DNA of 64,000 nt from Cucumis sativus (taxonomy: Eukaryota > Streptophyta > Magnoliopsida > Cucurbitales > Cucurbitaceae). Positions 1 through 12,932 of the stretch are shown here, piece by piece. The stretch spans positions 1,364,001-1,428,000 of the forward strand of contig NC_026659.2 in assembly GCF_000004075.3 (NCBI RefSeq), in the 5' to 3' direction. Both the position numbers and the translations under genes were made by a program. Within the stretch, counting starts at the first letter, position 1. Each line of letters starts with the position of its first letter. The notes beneath the pieces are model-generated. The model saw nothing but the letters and a program-made list of their open reading frames with translations, had not been told where the DNA came from and did no database searches.

Positions 1-2971
1 TCTCTATTTCAAGTTGTAGTTTCTCGACAACAGACTTACCGATGTTGGTCTCATTGTGTTCTTGCTGCATCTGCATCCTTTCATCAAGCCAAGCTTCTGA
101 AATATGGAGAATTAAACCATCAAGGTCGGCTCTTCCAGCTGTGATCCTGTCGGATTTTGGTTTTAAGCAATGCACCAGGTTCTCGTAGTGTTTTATACCC
201 CTGGCAAATTCATCACAGAGATCCTCTAATAACATCCTAGACTTTCTTTCTCTTTCTATCTCATTCAGAGAATTTACAAGAGAAGATTTTGTCTCAGAGA
301 GATCTCTTGCAAACTTCCTATGTAGACTCTCGGATCGTTTCCTCAACCTCCTCTCATTTTCAAGTTCATCTCTCACGGACTGAATTGCAGCCTTGATACG
401 ATCTTCTTCCTTGTTTTTTCTAACTAGTTTGTCTTCTGCAATTTCCTTTATTAAATCATCCATCTCACGGCGATCAGCTTGTCGTTGTCGAAGCATCTCT
501 TTCATCTTCACATGAGCATGGTCGAGTTCCGTTTTCAATGCTTTTATCAAAGCTATATTCGACGCATGTTGCTCTTCCAAACTCCAGATTCGGTTAAGTA
601 CTTTTAGGAGTTCTGTAGATGTCTTGAGACTATAATGTGATTCACCCATTCTTCCCTTGAAGTCCAAAGAACTAGTAGGAGTCATTGCAGGGTTATAAGG
701 TGCCACCTGCAAGAAAAGAAGTAACCAAAGGTATTGAGCACGGACTGAATACCAAAGTCTATGGCAACCCCGATTTGTGTGGTGGAACACAAGCCTAGAC
801 ATATGGGTACAATAACAACCAACCAACTGTGATTATGTTTTTTTCTTTAACCAAACGGAAACAAAACACAAAAGGAAATGGCGTACTTCCTCATTCATGG
901 TTCGGTATACAATATGCAGAAAGGAAGTGCAATTCAAAGGAGAATTGATCATATCAATTATGATCATGTTAAATTATTTTAAAGAAAGCCAATATCAGCT
1001 CATTTTAGTTAGTTCTCACGCTATGCTACCAGTTTTGAAAAGAACGGTCAGCATTCACTATACACTTCCTTGACTTGAAAAGGATTTCAAATCATTATCT
1101 CTATCTGTCCTACGAACCAAATTCTTCACACAAAAAAGCATATAGCGAACAAGATCGAATGGAAGACAGTAAGTAAATGTGAAAAAGAGAGAACAAATTG
1201 TACCTCCATGGAGCTTCCATAGCTTGGAGATACAGGTTGAAGAGCTTGATTGCTCCGTTCAAGTGATTGATGATGTTGCAATAATGATGCAGCAACATGC
1301 CTCCTTAAACTGCTTGCACTTGTTGGCTGCCATTGGAAGTTATCAATAATAAGAACACGAAAGAAAAGGCGAAAAAACAGAAGACAAAAAAAAACCAAAA
1401 GTACTAACCTGGTTGACACAAAGGTTAGTATTCAATCATGAAAAGAAAAAACAATAATAATAAATAAATGCAACTGATTAGATTAAATTTTTTCATTTGA
1501 GCATTCAAATAACAGGGGATAGAAATTTATCTAAATGAAAATCTTGGCCAAATATTTCAACTCTAATATGTACAATATCGTGAGGAAGGTGATTGGGCGC
1601 TGTTTGTAATGACTTAAGTTTTCAAGCACTTGGAAAGTCATTCCAAACATACCCCAAAGAGGAAGTAGGAATGGAAGATAACGATTCTGATAAATCGTTG
1701 CGTCACTCAGTGAAAAGTGTAACGGAAACATCAGTTTTCACTACTCAAAAAACTAGTTTTTATGCTAAGCATAACTAAATCAACAAGCACTTAAAATTGT
1801 ACATTCCAAAGGTTCAAAGATGAAAAACAACAGGAAAAAATGGAACTGGAAGATAACAATAGCACCTCTTTAGCCAGCAAGATAGACACAACAGATGGTA
1901 AACCAATGTGAACAAAGATGCAGAAGATTACAAATTATGAACAAACGAGGAAAATTACAAGAAAAAACCTCCAACTGTGATTATAAAGGAGAAAAAACCA
2001 AGTTTAGATACATACATATTCCTAACTAAGAGTCAAAACAGATAAGGTAAAATGCACTAAACCAGACTACCATTACCATAACCTGCTAAAACCCCATTGA
2101 AATAAAAAACCAAATTAACCACAGAAATAAACATGTAGCCACAAACACATTTGACGAACACTGATCTTTTAACTAAAAAAGACAGATGCACTGGGGGAAA
2201 TGCTACTGTAGCCAAATCTCAAGAGGAAACAGAAAACGAACATAATAAAAGAGAGCAATTAGAAGCTAAAAGGAAACCAATCATTACACAGTTTAGAAAC
2301 ATTATGCACAAATCTACGGAACCAACTTAGTTTTACAGTGTCTTCTATTTGTAATAATCAATCATCGCTAAACAAATTCAAAGAAAACAGAACATCCATT
2401 TCCCAATTGTACCCTAGAGAGAGAGGGTGGGTGGAAAGCAAATGCATAATGTAGGAAAACAAGACAAATCCAAAACCCCAAATAAAAAACACCAACAACA
2501 ATCAAAGTTTTGAAGTAAAACCAAAAATCAAACCTGTTCAGGAGAGCTGGGGCAAGGATCACCAAGAAAATTGGAAAGGTCAAGGGTTTTGTCCTTATGA
2601 GAGTGGTGATGATGATGAAAGTAGCGGCGGCGGATGAGCCTTGAATCAGCTGGATCACCATTAGAAACGCCATTATTGGAAGCTCTGTGCATTTTAGAAA
2701 GTGGAAGGTATTGATGAAACTCCCAAAGAGCCGCCGCTAGCTTTCTGGCAGAGATAGAAGGAGTAGAAGAAGAAAAACAAGAATTATGATAAAAAGGGTG
2801 TGTTTGGCTAATGATGGTCTCTTGAGGAGGAGGAGCCCAAATCCTCCATGAAGGCACTGGAGTGCAAGGTCCACATCTTTTCCCTATCAAAACCTCTCTC
2901 CTTAACCTTTTTCCCAAATTTTCCTCCTTTTCTGCTCCCCCTTCCCCACTCTTCACTTCCCCTTTTTCCAT
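1..2971 (-). CDS. Coiled-coil protein, USO1-related plant family (At1g64180/At5g41620-like), 5' part
   Basis: Three exons are visible on the minus strand: 2971-2534, 1326-1204 and 706 to beyond base 1. All junctions are GT-AG and in phase 0, giving at least 422 residues. The start at 2971 opens a Glu/Lys-rich leader followed by the family signature: a VLIGKR block, a WRIWAPPPQE motif and SARKLAAALWEFHQY at about residues 75-90. A His-rich stretch (FHHHHHSH) lies near the end of exon 1. Exon 3 is a charged heptad-like coiled coil with many Glu, Lys, Arg and Leu, including LKVLNRIWSLEEQHASN, an EDLCDEFARGI block and SEAWLDERMQM. The family is plant-specific and usually named 'intracellular protein transport protein USO1-related', but its biochemical function is not established. 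The gene is incomplete because the 3' end lies outside the window. It is divergent from the PAM71-type gene, with about 2.1 kb between the two starts. Family assignment is firm; function is unknown. Confidence 0.88.
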
Positions 2972-3325
2972 TTCCCCTCCTTAAAAAAACCCTTCTCTTC
3001 TTCTCTTTTCTCTCTCATCCATTCCCTTTTTTGGCCCTAATTTTTTTTCTGGGGTTTAAGAATTCACTACAAAGTTTTTATTTTTTTCAGGTGGGGTTTC
3101 CATTTTTTGTTTAATTTTCCTTTCTCTTCTTTACTTGCCTTGCCAGCCTTCTACTGAGCCTGATCTGAGTCATTTCCATGGCAGCCTAAAAAAGTTTGGT
3201 GGAAAAAGTTTTTGGATTACCTGTTGAGCATCTAGCTGGGGTCACCCCCACAATGATTTATTTCAACGTTTTATTTAAAAGAATTTACTCCTTTCAACAA
3301 TTATCTTCTTAATTAAAACAACAAA

Positions 3326-3358
3326 CTCCTTCCTTCCTTCCTTCCTTCCTTCCTTCCT
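3326..3358. repeat. (CCTT)n microsatellite
   Basis: About eight CTTC/CCTT units in a row, roughly 360 bases upstream of the USO1-related start codon. Confidence 0.9.
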
Positions 3359-4862
3359 AACAATATTAGATTTTTAAAACAAAATCTTCATAAATAACAA
3401 CAAAAGGAACAAAAAAGAAAATTTGGGGAACTGCTGCAGACTGTCACGTGGACTTGTTCTCTGTGTTCTCACTCTGACAAGGAACAAAAGATGGCATAAA
3501 ACAAAGTTTTTTTCTTTTTTTGGATTTGATTAAGAAAAAAGGTTGGATTTAATTAAGCTAATTAATCGTATTTAAATATGCGAACTCAAAAAGAAAAAGG
3601 GAAAAGGATGGGGTTTTACTTGATTCCTTCTTGTGGAACTGTGATGTGATATATATTTGTTTTGTGTTCTGGCGTGTTGGGTTTGCTTTTGATGAATTAC
3701 ATCGTTCATCAGAACCGTTGAATATTAATTATGCATAGAGATTTGTGATTTGATCGATCATGTGTCATAAATGTCTTCAAACATTCTTACAAATTAACTG
3801 TCATCCCCTTCTAGAACTGTCCCAACAAACAAAGTTTAATCTTTTAACAAATTTTGTAATATACATTTTCTTCTATACTTATATCAATCTAACTTTTGAC
3901 ATTTACTAATGTTTTCTTTCTCAACTTGGGTGTCCACCCTGCTCATTGTAGTTAGTAGAGCTGAATTTTAACTTACAAAATATGAGTTCACAACTGACTA
4001 CCTATCAAATTTATCTACTATAATTTAATCTAAACTTGGGTATGATACAAAAAAACAAATCTATTACGTCTAATACTTAGGTAGAAAAATGTAAATTCAA
4101 TATCATTATACCCTACATGAAATTTTTTTTTTCTTAATCTTAGTAGTTTATGTTTTCCAAAATAAAAATTTACGAAAAATTATGTATGTTCTTTTATCTA
4201 TGAATTTTACCTTAAGAGTAGTTTTCAACTTTGGTGCAACATTTGTACTCTTTTGTTTTAATTTAAGGTTAAATTATAAAATTTTTTAGGTTTGTTTGGC
4301 ATGGTAACGTTAAAAAGTGTTTAATAAGTTACCGAATTTTAATATTTGTATTTATTTTATTTATAATCTAAAAAATTTTGTTGGAATAAAATCAAAATTT
4401 CTTTTTAAAAGATGACCCATTGTATTTAATGAACATGTTTAATATGTCAATGACCAATTTACATAAATTTTGAAATTTTGTGGATGCATTAGATGTTTTA
4501 AAATTTATATAGATTTCTTTAAAAGCGAAATGGAAAATTGAAAGGTCTACTATACACCTTACTGGAAACAATTTTTAAAGTTAATTTTCCAAGTTAAAAA
4601 AAGGAATTAGTAATTTAACTTTATTTTACAATTATGATTATATATAGTTTTGAAATAAATAAAAGTTAATTAAAATATTTACAAGAATAAATTTTTATTA
4701 ATGTTTATCAATAGGATAGTATGATATAAATCTATTAATATCTAAGACGGATAGAGTCCAACCACCAAAAATCAATTTCATGATTGTGTTAACTCAAGAG
4801 GTCACATGTTAGTAAGGATGTGTAGACTGTTGTTAGATAACAATCGAACTGGTTGCCCCAAC

Positions 4863-4923
4863 GGGCCGAGTGGCGGAGACGGACACACCAACATATAAAA
4901 TGGTGTGTGGAGCCACTTGGCCC
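4863..4923. repeat. Imperfect inverted repeat (hairpin) upstream of the PAM71-type gene
   Basis: The outer arms 4863-4874 and 4912-4923 are complementary over 12 bases with one G-T mismatch. The inner arms 4883-4890 and 4901-4908 (ACACACCA and TGGTGTGT) are perfectly complementary around a 10-base AT-rich loop. The two parts are joined by unequal spacers of 8 and 3 bases. It lies 167-227 bases before the start codon, so it is in the promoter or 5' leader. Weaker complementarity may continue outward. Confidence 0.75.
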
Positions 4924-5089
4924 AATGGGAACGGATAGAAAGATAAAGTGTAGTTGAGAGTGTTTGGCGCTCCACACTGAGTGGTGGTTGCTCCTTCTTC
5001 TTCTTCTTCTTCATCCTGGACTCGCATTTCTCCAATCCCTTTAAACACTGAAAGATTCAGAGTAACAACAGGGAGGGGATTGAAGAATA

Positions 5090-8000
5090 ATGCCAGCCAC
5101 AACACTTTCCCACTTTGCGTTTCATTCACCTCCCAACTTTCTTCCCACTTGTTTCATTTCTCCTAACTCTCCTTGCAGGAACTTCTCGCTTCATGATTCT
5201 ATTCCCCTTCTTTTCAGGTAATCACAATTATGTGGACTCCTCTATTTGTCTGCTTCAGTTTTATTTCACTGTCGTTGATGCTAAACAGGAAAATACGAAC
5301 ATAGATGAATTCGGTCCCTGTTTTGCTATCTGAGCTGAAAACATCATGGAATTTCGGAATTGGGTTCTTCCCTTTTTAGGGTAGCAAAAGTTTTCTTCTT
5401 TTTTTTTTGTCGTGGGTGCCTTTTTTTTGGGGGGGGGGGGGGGGGGGGGGGGGATTGGTTTATTTCGAGAATTATCTTGAATACTGAAGTCATGTAAGAG
5501 ATAAAGCAAATGGAGCTATATATTAATAATATTTCTTTAATGTTTTTGGAAAATTGGGGCAGTGAAGAAAAAGCAAAGGAATTTTGTTTTTAATTTGGGG
5601 GAGTGAGAAGGGTATTGTAATCATTACCGTAGGCAATATGATTTTTGTAAAATTGAACAGGAAATGGAAATGGTTGACGAATGGTCGCTGAAAAAGGAAA
5701 TCTTTATTTAATGCAGTTCATACTTCAGAGAAGGTATAGATTGTGATATCTGTTTTTTGCTTGCTTGATATAGGTTTTCAAGTTGCTGCCGGACAGCAAC
5801 TACCAAACCGTGGTATTGGCGCAAAACAGAAGTGGTTTCAAAATATTACGATCACCAAGTAACTTTCTCCCATTTCCCTTTTTTTGCAATCTCATTTTCT
5901 TTCCAATCCAATTTAACTATTCACTCGACTGGCATTTGTTATGCTGGATTCGAGGTACACCCAGATACTTTTCTGCTTCCTAATAAAATATAAGCTGGAT
6001 GGTAGTTCTTAGGTTGTTTACATGTAATTTTGGAACACGTAATCGTGCGCGGTTTCGACCAACCCCTTTGGAATCATCTCTTTTTATTGTTTTTGGGGAC
6101 AACCAATCGGGAACAGAATGCAGAGTATTATATCCCTTTTAGCAACTTACTACACGTTCCCTTTTTAGATGTTATATGCCTTTTTTCTGCCTTTTCTTCT
6201 CTCTCTCTCTTTTTTTCTTTTGTTGGACAAAATATGCACATGTAAAACGTATCATTTTCAGGTTCATTTCATGCATACTCGTCCATTGAGATAAATTGTC
6301 TTCCAGGAACCTTGTCATCATGACTACAGTAGCCGTGAGGTATCTACAAGATCAATAACTATTCTGGATAATTGTCGTGCACCTGAAAAGCCATTAGCAA
6401 AGTACAGCTCAGCGGAGGGCATTCATGAAAATACAGATAACCAAAAATCTAGCAGTATATTCAGCAGTTCATTTTTGAAATTTATGCTCCTGTCTGGGTT
6501 CTTCATACTTCAAGACTCTCAGCATGCATTAGCTGGTTCAGATGTTGCTACTGGGTTGCAGTCAGTCCCACTTCTGGGAGACCTTGGTGATATTAGCACA
6601 GGTTTTGCTTCAGTTAGTAAATCAGTCCTTGTAACTTTTTTGAATCGGCATTTTTTTCATGTTGAACGAAGCCTAGTTGTAGTTTGATTTCTCTGTGGAG
6701 AATTCCTGGTGGACTTGACGTCTCATTTACAATCTTGAAACGCATACGTCTGTAACTGCAAATAACATTCTAATACTCTTGGTCGATTTTAGCTAAACTA
6801 TAGGGCAATGAATTTAAGCTTGGAGTTTAGTGTAAAGTGAAGAATCATACTTATGTTATCACTTTTTCTTCATGCAGGCGTTTTTGCTAATCTTTTTCTC
6901 AGAACTAGGGGACAAGACCTTTTTCATTGCAGTAAGTGCCAAATTAACTTCTGGTGGGAAAAGGAAACTTTGTAGTCTCCTGAACATGAAGTTAATATGA
7001 ATGGGATTGAATTATTGCTTTCTGACATGTTGTTTGTCTTCATTATGATAGAATATGGTGCTTTTCCTAATTCTATGTTTACTATCTTTTGTAGGCGCTT
7101 CTAGCAGCTAGGAACTCTGCTGCTACTGTTTTTACTGGAACTTTTGGTGCACTTGGGTATGTAATTTCATAGTTATTATATACAAAAGGGTTTACTGTTG
7201 ATATCTTATGAAAACATGGAAAGTTATCTGCAAATCCTTGAAGAGGTGTTTTTCCATGGCAGGGCAATGACCATCATATCTGTTGTTCTCGGACGAACTT
7301 TTCACTACGTTGATGAGATTCTTCCATTCAGGTACAATCCTTGTGATAAGAACATCTTTAGGACGAAGAAGTTAAGAGTTTCAGTTCTTAAACTGTATGT
7401 TCAATAGTTAATGCACACTTAATCCAAAATGGTTGAGATTTACATTATATGGTCCTAAATGGAATTACGGATTGGGGCACTTTCATTATTTTTATCAATT
7501 TAATTGTTTGAGAAAGATTTAAAATTTGATTCTGTTAGTGATACATAACTAAATTTGCCTTCAACCATTAGCTTAAGCTGTTGAGTGAATTGGTAGTTTA
7601 TTAGATTCCTCTTAAAAGAAATTCCACGTACGATCAACATATTTGATTCTTTAGCACTGTTAATATATGATCACAGGCTTGGTGATAGTGATTTACCAGT
7701 TGATGATATTGCAGCTGTCTGTCTCTTGGTGAGTACTGACATTTTGTGATTGGCAAGACAAACCTTGAGACAATAACCAAATGACTTTATGGATGTAATT
7801 AAACGCTTTCGACTGACTTCAGGTTTATTTTGGGGTTACAACATTGCTTGATGCCAGCTCAAGTGATGGACTAAAGGCAGAAGATGAGCAGAAGGAGGTA
7901 ATCTCTTATACTGATGTCTGACATCGGCTGCAGTGTCTTTAAATAACCCTTCTTTTACTTCTTGATCAAGTTCTCAACTGTATGTACTTACTATAACTAT

Positions 8001-11000
8001 GGAGGTCAAATTATATCAGGTAAGTGTTAGGTTTTTATGTAACAATAAACTAGCTAAATGTTAAGATTCTTATGTGAAAATATACAAGAATTTTATGTCT
8101 TAAAAGTAATTAAATAGAAAATTTGGCATGAAATTAATAGACTGTCCTTATTGGAATGGCTAAGCCCCATGAGGTTATGAAATACTGAAAAGGTCTAAGA
8201 TAAATGTAATATGTACTGGCTAGTACAGAAAACAAAATCTAATGCCCTAGTAATGAGACCTTCAATGTGCTGCCAAGCAGATTCGTTTTTATTCCTAATG
8301 CATGAAGCAAAGGATTGAAGCTGATGGACTTCGAAATTTTCCTTTTAAAAGTAAATGTTTTCTACATCTGAAAAGGAAAGCAACCTATTCATTTTCAAAC
8401 TATTTAGAAAAGTAATATTGGGTTTTAATATCATTACATTGGACTACCACTTACCAGTGTTTTTAACTTGTCATGTACATAATACCTTTTCAAATTATTG
8501 ATGAAAGTACATTTAAAGATGTTTTGTGAAACATGAAAAAAAAACTTTAGGCAAATTATGACTACTATAGTGCAAGGTGGAGAGCATTTCTTCGAAGGCT
8601 TTTTGTGTCCATGGACTCTGGTGGTGGAAATTTTCCAAAACTTTTTTTTCTTCGAAAAATTGTTTACTTTGTTTTGTTTTTCTTTTTATTCCAGTGAACT
8701 CTCAGATTAAAACAGTTGTTCTTTTTTTTTTTTGGGGGGGGGTGGGTGGGTGGAAGAGGAGGGGGAGGGGGAGGGGGACTGAAATGGTAAATATAGAAAA
8801 ATAGTCTTAAAACTGCTGTAATCACAAACTCTTTTCCCCTCTAAGAGAACTATATGATGTTACTAAAATCATATGTACTTTTGTGAATGGACTACAGTAG
8901 TTGAAACTGAAAGTATGTTAGAAAATAACACTTTTGTTTTGAAATCTGAATCAGGCAGAATTAGCTGTCTCCAAGTTCTCAGGAAATGGTGCCGGAATAT
9001 TAGCTGCTGCCAGTACTGTCGTCAGCACCTTTGCATTAGTGTTTGTAGCTGAGTGGGGTGACAAGTCATTTTTCTCTACGATTGGTAATCGGAAATTCTT
9101 TTGAATTCTACATATTCTTCACTATTTTCTTGTCATCGAAGTGTTGTATTGAAATCCATTACTGATACTAAATCTCGAAATTCGATTGTTTATATGATAG
9201 GATGGCCACATCTTGAAAAGATTAAGAGTTAATCATCAAATTTCGAATACATCGGGATTTGGCTGAAAATTATTAGAACTAATGAAGTAGACTTACTAGT
9301 TAATAGTGTAAACTGCGTTCAATTTTCCAGTCCTTTATAACTAATAAACAATTAACCATAAACAATTATAAAAAATTGTCTTTGGAATAAGCTTCTGGGA
9401 AGATCCAAACCAGCACTGGCTTTCTTTTTCTTCATTCAATATCCTTATGCGGACCAAAATTGTAGCTTTTTAATTAAGTCTTTAGTACTTCCTTCTATAT
9501 CATAACTCAAAACTATATTTTATTTTTGCATATGTAGCCCTTGCTGCTGCTTCTTCACCCCTTGGAGTCATTGGTGGTGCACTAGCTGGTCATGGTGTTG
9601 CAACATTGGTAAACTTCTTTTCTTTTAAGAGCTTCCAGTTCCTACATTTGTGTAAACATTATATTAATCTATTGTGTAAACAACTTAGTGTGAAAGTCGA
9701 TCTGTAAGATAGATTTTTATAGTTTTGAGTGTGTACAGAATCACGAACGTTCTATAAGTGGTTGTCACACTAACTTGAATCTTGTCTACCTGTCTACAAT
9801 GGGGTCTTTTTATTAGGGGATCGTTTAATCCACGAATTCATTTGAAACAACACATTAGATACTTCAATTTAGAAAATTTAGAACAATGTTTATGTGGATG
9901 AGTGAAATAGAAGAAAATTTTAAATTATGCTTTTCTCATTTGAAACAACACACATATGAATGGACATATATGAAGTGTACCATGTTGAGGATTTCACATT
10001 AAAAATATAAATGAACCCACATTTTTGTAAAATTCAAGATTACTCCTTTTGTTGTTAATGAAACCTTCGGTTTATTTGATTTGATATTAGAGTCTAAACA
10101 AGCCCAATCAGATGTTGAGTCCAACTTTAGGATTTGATACAAGAATGGTGAACTCAAAAAGACACCAAATTGAGTATTCTACATTAAAGAAACGAAGAGA
10201 CCTCACATATACATGGGTTACTCATATTGTTGATTAGTTTTGAGATGAAACTCCATGTTTATCTAATATACCAAATCTTTCCCTAACTATTTATCATGCT
10301 CATCCGTCAAGTTGCCAGTTTTTTTGGTCTGATTTCAATAATATATCTGCAGCTTGCTGTTCTAGGAGGTTCTTTGCTAGGGACATTTTTATCAGAAAAG
10401 GTAAGATGATCGATCATTCATTCTTCATCCACTTTATCCCTTTTATGAATGTTCACTACCATCAACTGCACACTATATGCTCCAGGTGGATGAACTCGAT
10501 GCTTTTCTTATTTGAACTTAACATGAATTTCCTTCTTTCTAGGTTATTTATCTTTCTCTTTTTATCTTTCTCTTTTCATCTTTTTAAAAAGCAAAACACA
10601 ACTCACTATTTTAAACTGTTCATTGTTCAATGTGGGTTGAAAGGCCAACCAAGCCAGGATTCTGATATGACAACATTTTTTTTTTGTCTATTTTTTATTT
10701 TTTTCATTTGGGGGAGGGGGTCTGTATTGAGATCAGTTATTCCCTGCACAAGAAGGGGAAAAATAAAAAAGGGAAAAAATGAAGAGAAAAAAAGAAAAAA
10801 GAAAGAAAGAAAGAATTGATCCTTTATATGATTACTTTTTCAATAAAGTAAACTCAGGGTTTTTGTAGGAGTTAAATATTTCCTTAGCTTTTCAATTATT
10901 GACACAAGTTTAGAAGGAAGGGATAATCAGTGAAAAATTATTCGTCAAACTTCTCTTTTGAATGTCCTAAAGCAGAGTCTTATGTCTCCAGAAAAGAGAG

Positions 11001-11796
11001 GAAAAAATCCAAAGTAATTATTGTTTGAAATCCCATTTGCTTTCTTTAATTCTCCCCCTCCCAATCAAATATATAAAAGAATAGAATATTAATGTAGTAC
11101 TTATCCTTTGTTATTTTTTTCTTCTGGAATCTGGATATGTCCTATTTTTATTGTGACTGTATTCTTTCTTCCCCCCTCCAGAATTCCAAAGCATCATGCA
11201 AATGAAAATTCCCATCCTAGTAGCCGTATTAATCTCTGTTTATATTCAGGGCATAATCTTTTCAAATTTTCCGTATGCTGTCAGTCGTCAATGTGTGTTC
11301 TTTACCCCATTCAAGAATTATGGTAAACCAGAAGGGATTATCTTGAACTGCTCTACATGCACATAAAGAACCCAATAAATCTCATCTTTTTCATCCTCGC
11401 AAAGTTACAATATGAAACCGAGTGTCAGTTAGCTAATAGCTGTGCAATTTAGCAGCATCATTACATAGTATGTGCTTTAGAAAGGTTCCATGTATTAGTA
11501 TTTGAACGCAACAATTTTCTGGAACAAGAAAGTTTTATGCTTTTGGGTCTTCCTGATTTGCAACTATTAATAAGTCTAGGCCCACCTACTAGGCTGCTTC
11601 TTATTCTTGTGCTCCTAACTCAAGTTGCCTGTTTTTATCTCAAAAGTGGAGAGCATATTCTTATTCCTGGAAATTACGTAAACAAAGGAAGTCCTTATTC
11701 TAACATATACTATTTTATTTGCAGATTATCGCTTACGTTGGAGGAGTTCTTTTTCTCGTATTCGCTGCTGTAACTTTAGTAGAGATAGTAAACTAG
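5090..11796 (+). CDS. PAM71: PAM71-type GDT1/UPF0016 chloroplast manganese/calcium transporter
   Basis: Twelve exons join in frame to 383 residues: 5090-5217, 5774-5858, 6307-6612, 6878-6931, 7095-7156, 7263-7331, 7677-7728, 7823-7897, 8955-9084, 9538-9608, 10353-10400 and 11725-11796. The N-terminus is rich in Ser, Thr, Pro and Phe with few acidic residues, like a plastid transit peptide. The membrane core carries the two diagnostic E-x-G-D-[KR]-[ST] motifs of the family: SELGDKT at about 181-187 and AEWGDKS at about 309-315. An acidic loop (EDEQKEAEL) separates the two halves. Known PAM71 proteins move Mn2+ (and possibly Ca2+) across the thylakoid membrane to supply photosystem II. As I recall them, the residues around both motifs resemble PAM71 rather than the envelope paralogue CMT1. 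Exon 3 has two in-frame donors. The chosen one (6612/6613) gives the family-like GFASAFLL junction; the alternative at 6630/6631 would add six residues. The Arabidopsis counterpart also neighbours the EAR/finger-repeat gene found next here. Confidence 0.9.
5429..5453 (+). repeat. Poly-G tract (T8 followed by G25) in intron 1
   Basis: Eight T are followed directly by about 25 G, inside the first intron of the PAM71-type gene. Runs this long are G-quadruplex-prone and hard to sequence, so the exact length is uncertain. Confidence 0.85.
8721..8778 (+). repeat. T-run followed by G-rich tract in intron 8
   Basis: Twelve T lead into nine G, then TGGGTGGG, an AAGAGGA spacer and three GGGGGA-type units. 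This is in intron 8 of the PAM71-type gene, on its sense strand, and could form a G-quadruplex. Confidence 0.8.
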
Positions 11797-12200
11797 GAAC
11801 TATAGTATTTCAAACTCTCTTATTGACATGATTTGTGAATTAACTTTCTTTTCTTCTTCTTTTCTTCTTTTTTTTTTTTTTGTTTTTTTTGTGGAATGAA
11901 GATATATATCTCAGAAAAGATTTATGGTGTTATGCACATCAAGTTTGAGCGGAGGAGAAGAAAGTTCAATCAGATCAATATAAAGTTAAAAAGTCTCAGA
12001 ATCTAATGGTTGTGTGGCTTTGGAGTTCTTATCCTTGTTGGATGAGACAACGAGAGGTTGGCCATATTTTCTCCATACTTTAAGAACTATATTTGGTAAA
12101 TGAGCTTTCAAAAAGTTATTCAGTTGATTTTTTGTTTGATAAATTTTGAACTTTTTTTGGTTGTTGCCAAGAGGCATCCTCTAATAGGTCGCCCCCCAAG

Positions 12201-12535
12201 TTGGTTGATGGTTTTAAGGTTCTTCATACATGTGCCGATATCTTATATTAAATCCTCTTTTAATTAGTCTTAAAGGAAAAACCATCAACCAATTTGGTAA
12301 GTTCAGAGTTCTTAAGCATACAGTGGTTCTACAGACCTTTTTCTTCCTAGAATTCTGACATAACCTCTTTTGGTTGAGGGTTTTAGGTTTCTACATACAT
12401 GTGTCTCATGTTAAATCCTCTCTTAAAGGTAAAAACCATTTATTGTGTTTTGACTGATTTAGGCATATGTTCTCAATCAAGAATTCTTAAATCCACCATG
12501 CTTTTACAAACTTTCCCCTAAAAGTTAAACTAAAT
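12201..12535. repeat. Inverted repeat with a diverged tandem copy
   Basis: A 15-base arm at 12201-12215 (TTGGTTGATGGTTTT) is perfectly complementary to 12278-12292, leaving a 62-base centre. A second, diverged copy of the unit and its right flank starts near 12371, sharing TTGGTTGAGGGTTTTAG, CTACATACATGTG, TTAAATCCTCT and CTTAAAGG blocks. It could be a small foldback element or a local duplication. No target-site duplication was identified. Confidence 0.55.
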
Positions 12536-12906
12536 AATAAGCTCATTTCTATGACAATCCAAATGTATATATACATTTTATAAGTACATAGATTAAAATG
12601 GACTAAAACTGAGTAGTACAAAATCCGAAATCGAACAATCAAAATTACATTTAAACATATTAAAAAGTAGGTAAAAAACTTTCAAATAAAATAAAACCCT
12701 TTTACTGGTTTTCTAGAAAGGGGAAGTTGGAGATGACAAAAATGGTGGATGTGATTGTGAATAATAATAAAAATAAAAAGAATGATAGATTGTGAATTGG
12801 GTCTCTCTTTTTCGATCTTAATTCTCAAGTTCCCCATCTCCCAATCCCATCACTTTCCCCACTTTGATTCCGTACACTATATGTTCTGTCCCAAAACCAC
12901 CACTCA

Positions 12907-12932
12907 CTCTCTCTCTCTCTCTCTCTCTCTCT
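12907..12932. repeat. (CT)13 microsatellite
   Basis: An uninterrupted CT dinucleotide run about 1.1 kb downstream of the PAM71-type stop codon. Confidence 0.9.

Larger units (their letters stand above)
2972..5089. other. Shared upstream region between two divergent genes
   Basis: No coding region is seen. It holds a pyrimidine-rich leader next to the left gene, a CCTT microsatellite at about 3326-3358, a G-box core (CACGTG) at 3445-3450, about 1.3 kb of AT-rich DNA, an imperfect hairpin at 4863-4923 containing a GGCCCA motif, and a CTT-rich stretch at 4991-5014 just before the PAM71-type start codon. Confidence 0.6.

Noticed and set aside
1593-1778. Open frames inside introns of the USO1-related gene (1531-1778)
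   Set aside because: Intronic, short and without family similarity; the exon chain skips them.
10406-10819. 137-codon open frame starting in intron 11 of the PAM71-type gene
   Set aside because: It lies inside an intron, with T-rich Phe runs and a Lys-rich tail from simple sequence. No homology is recognised.
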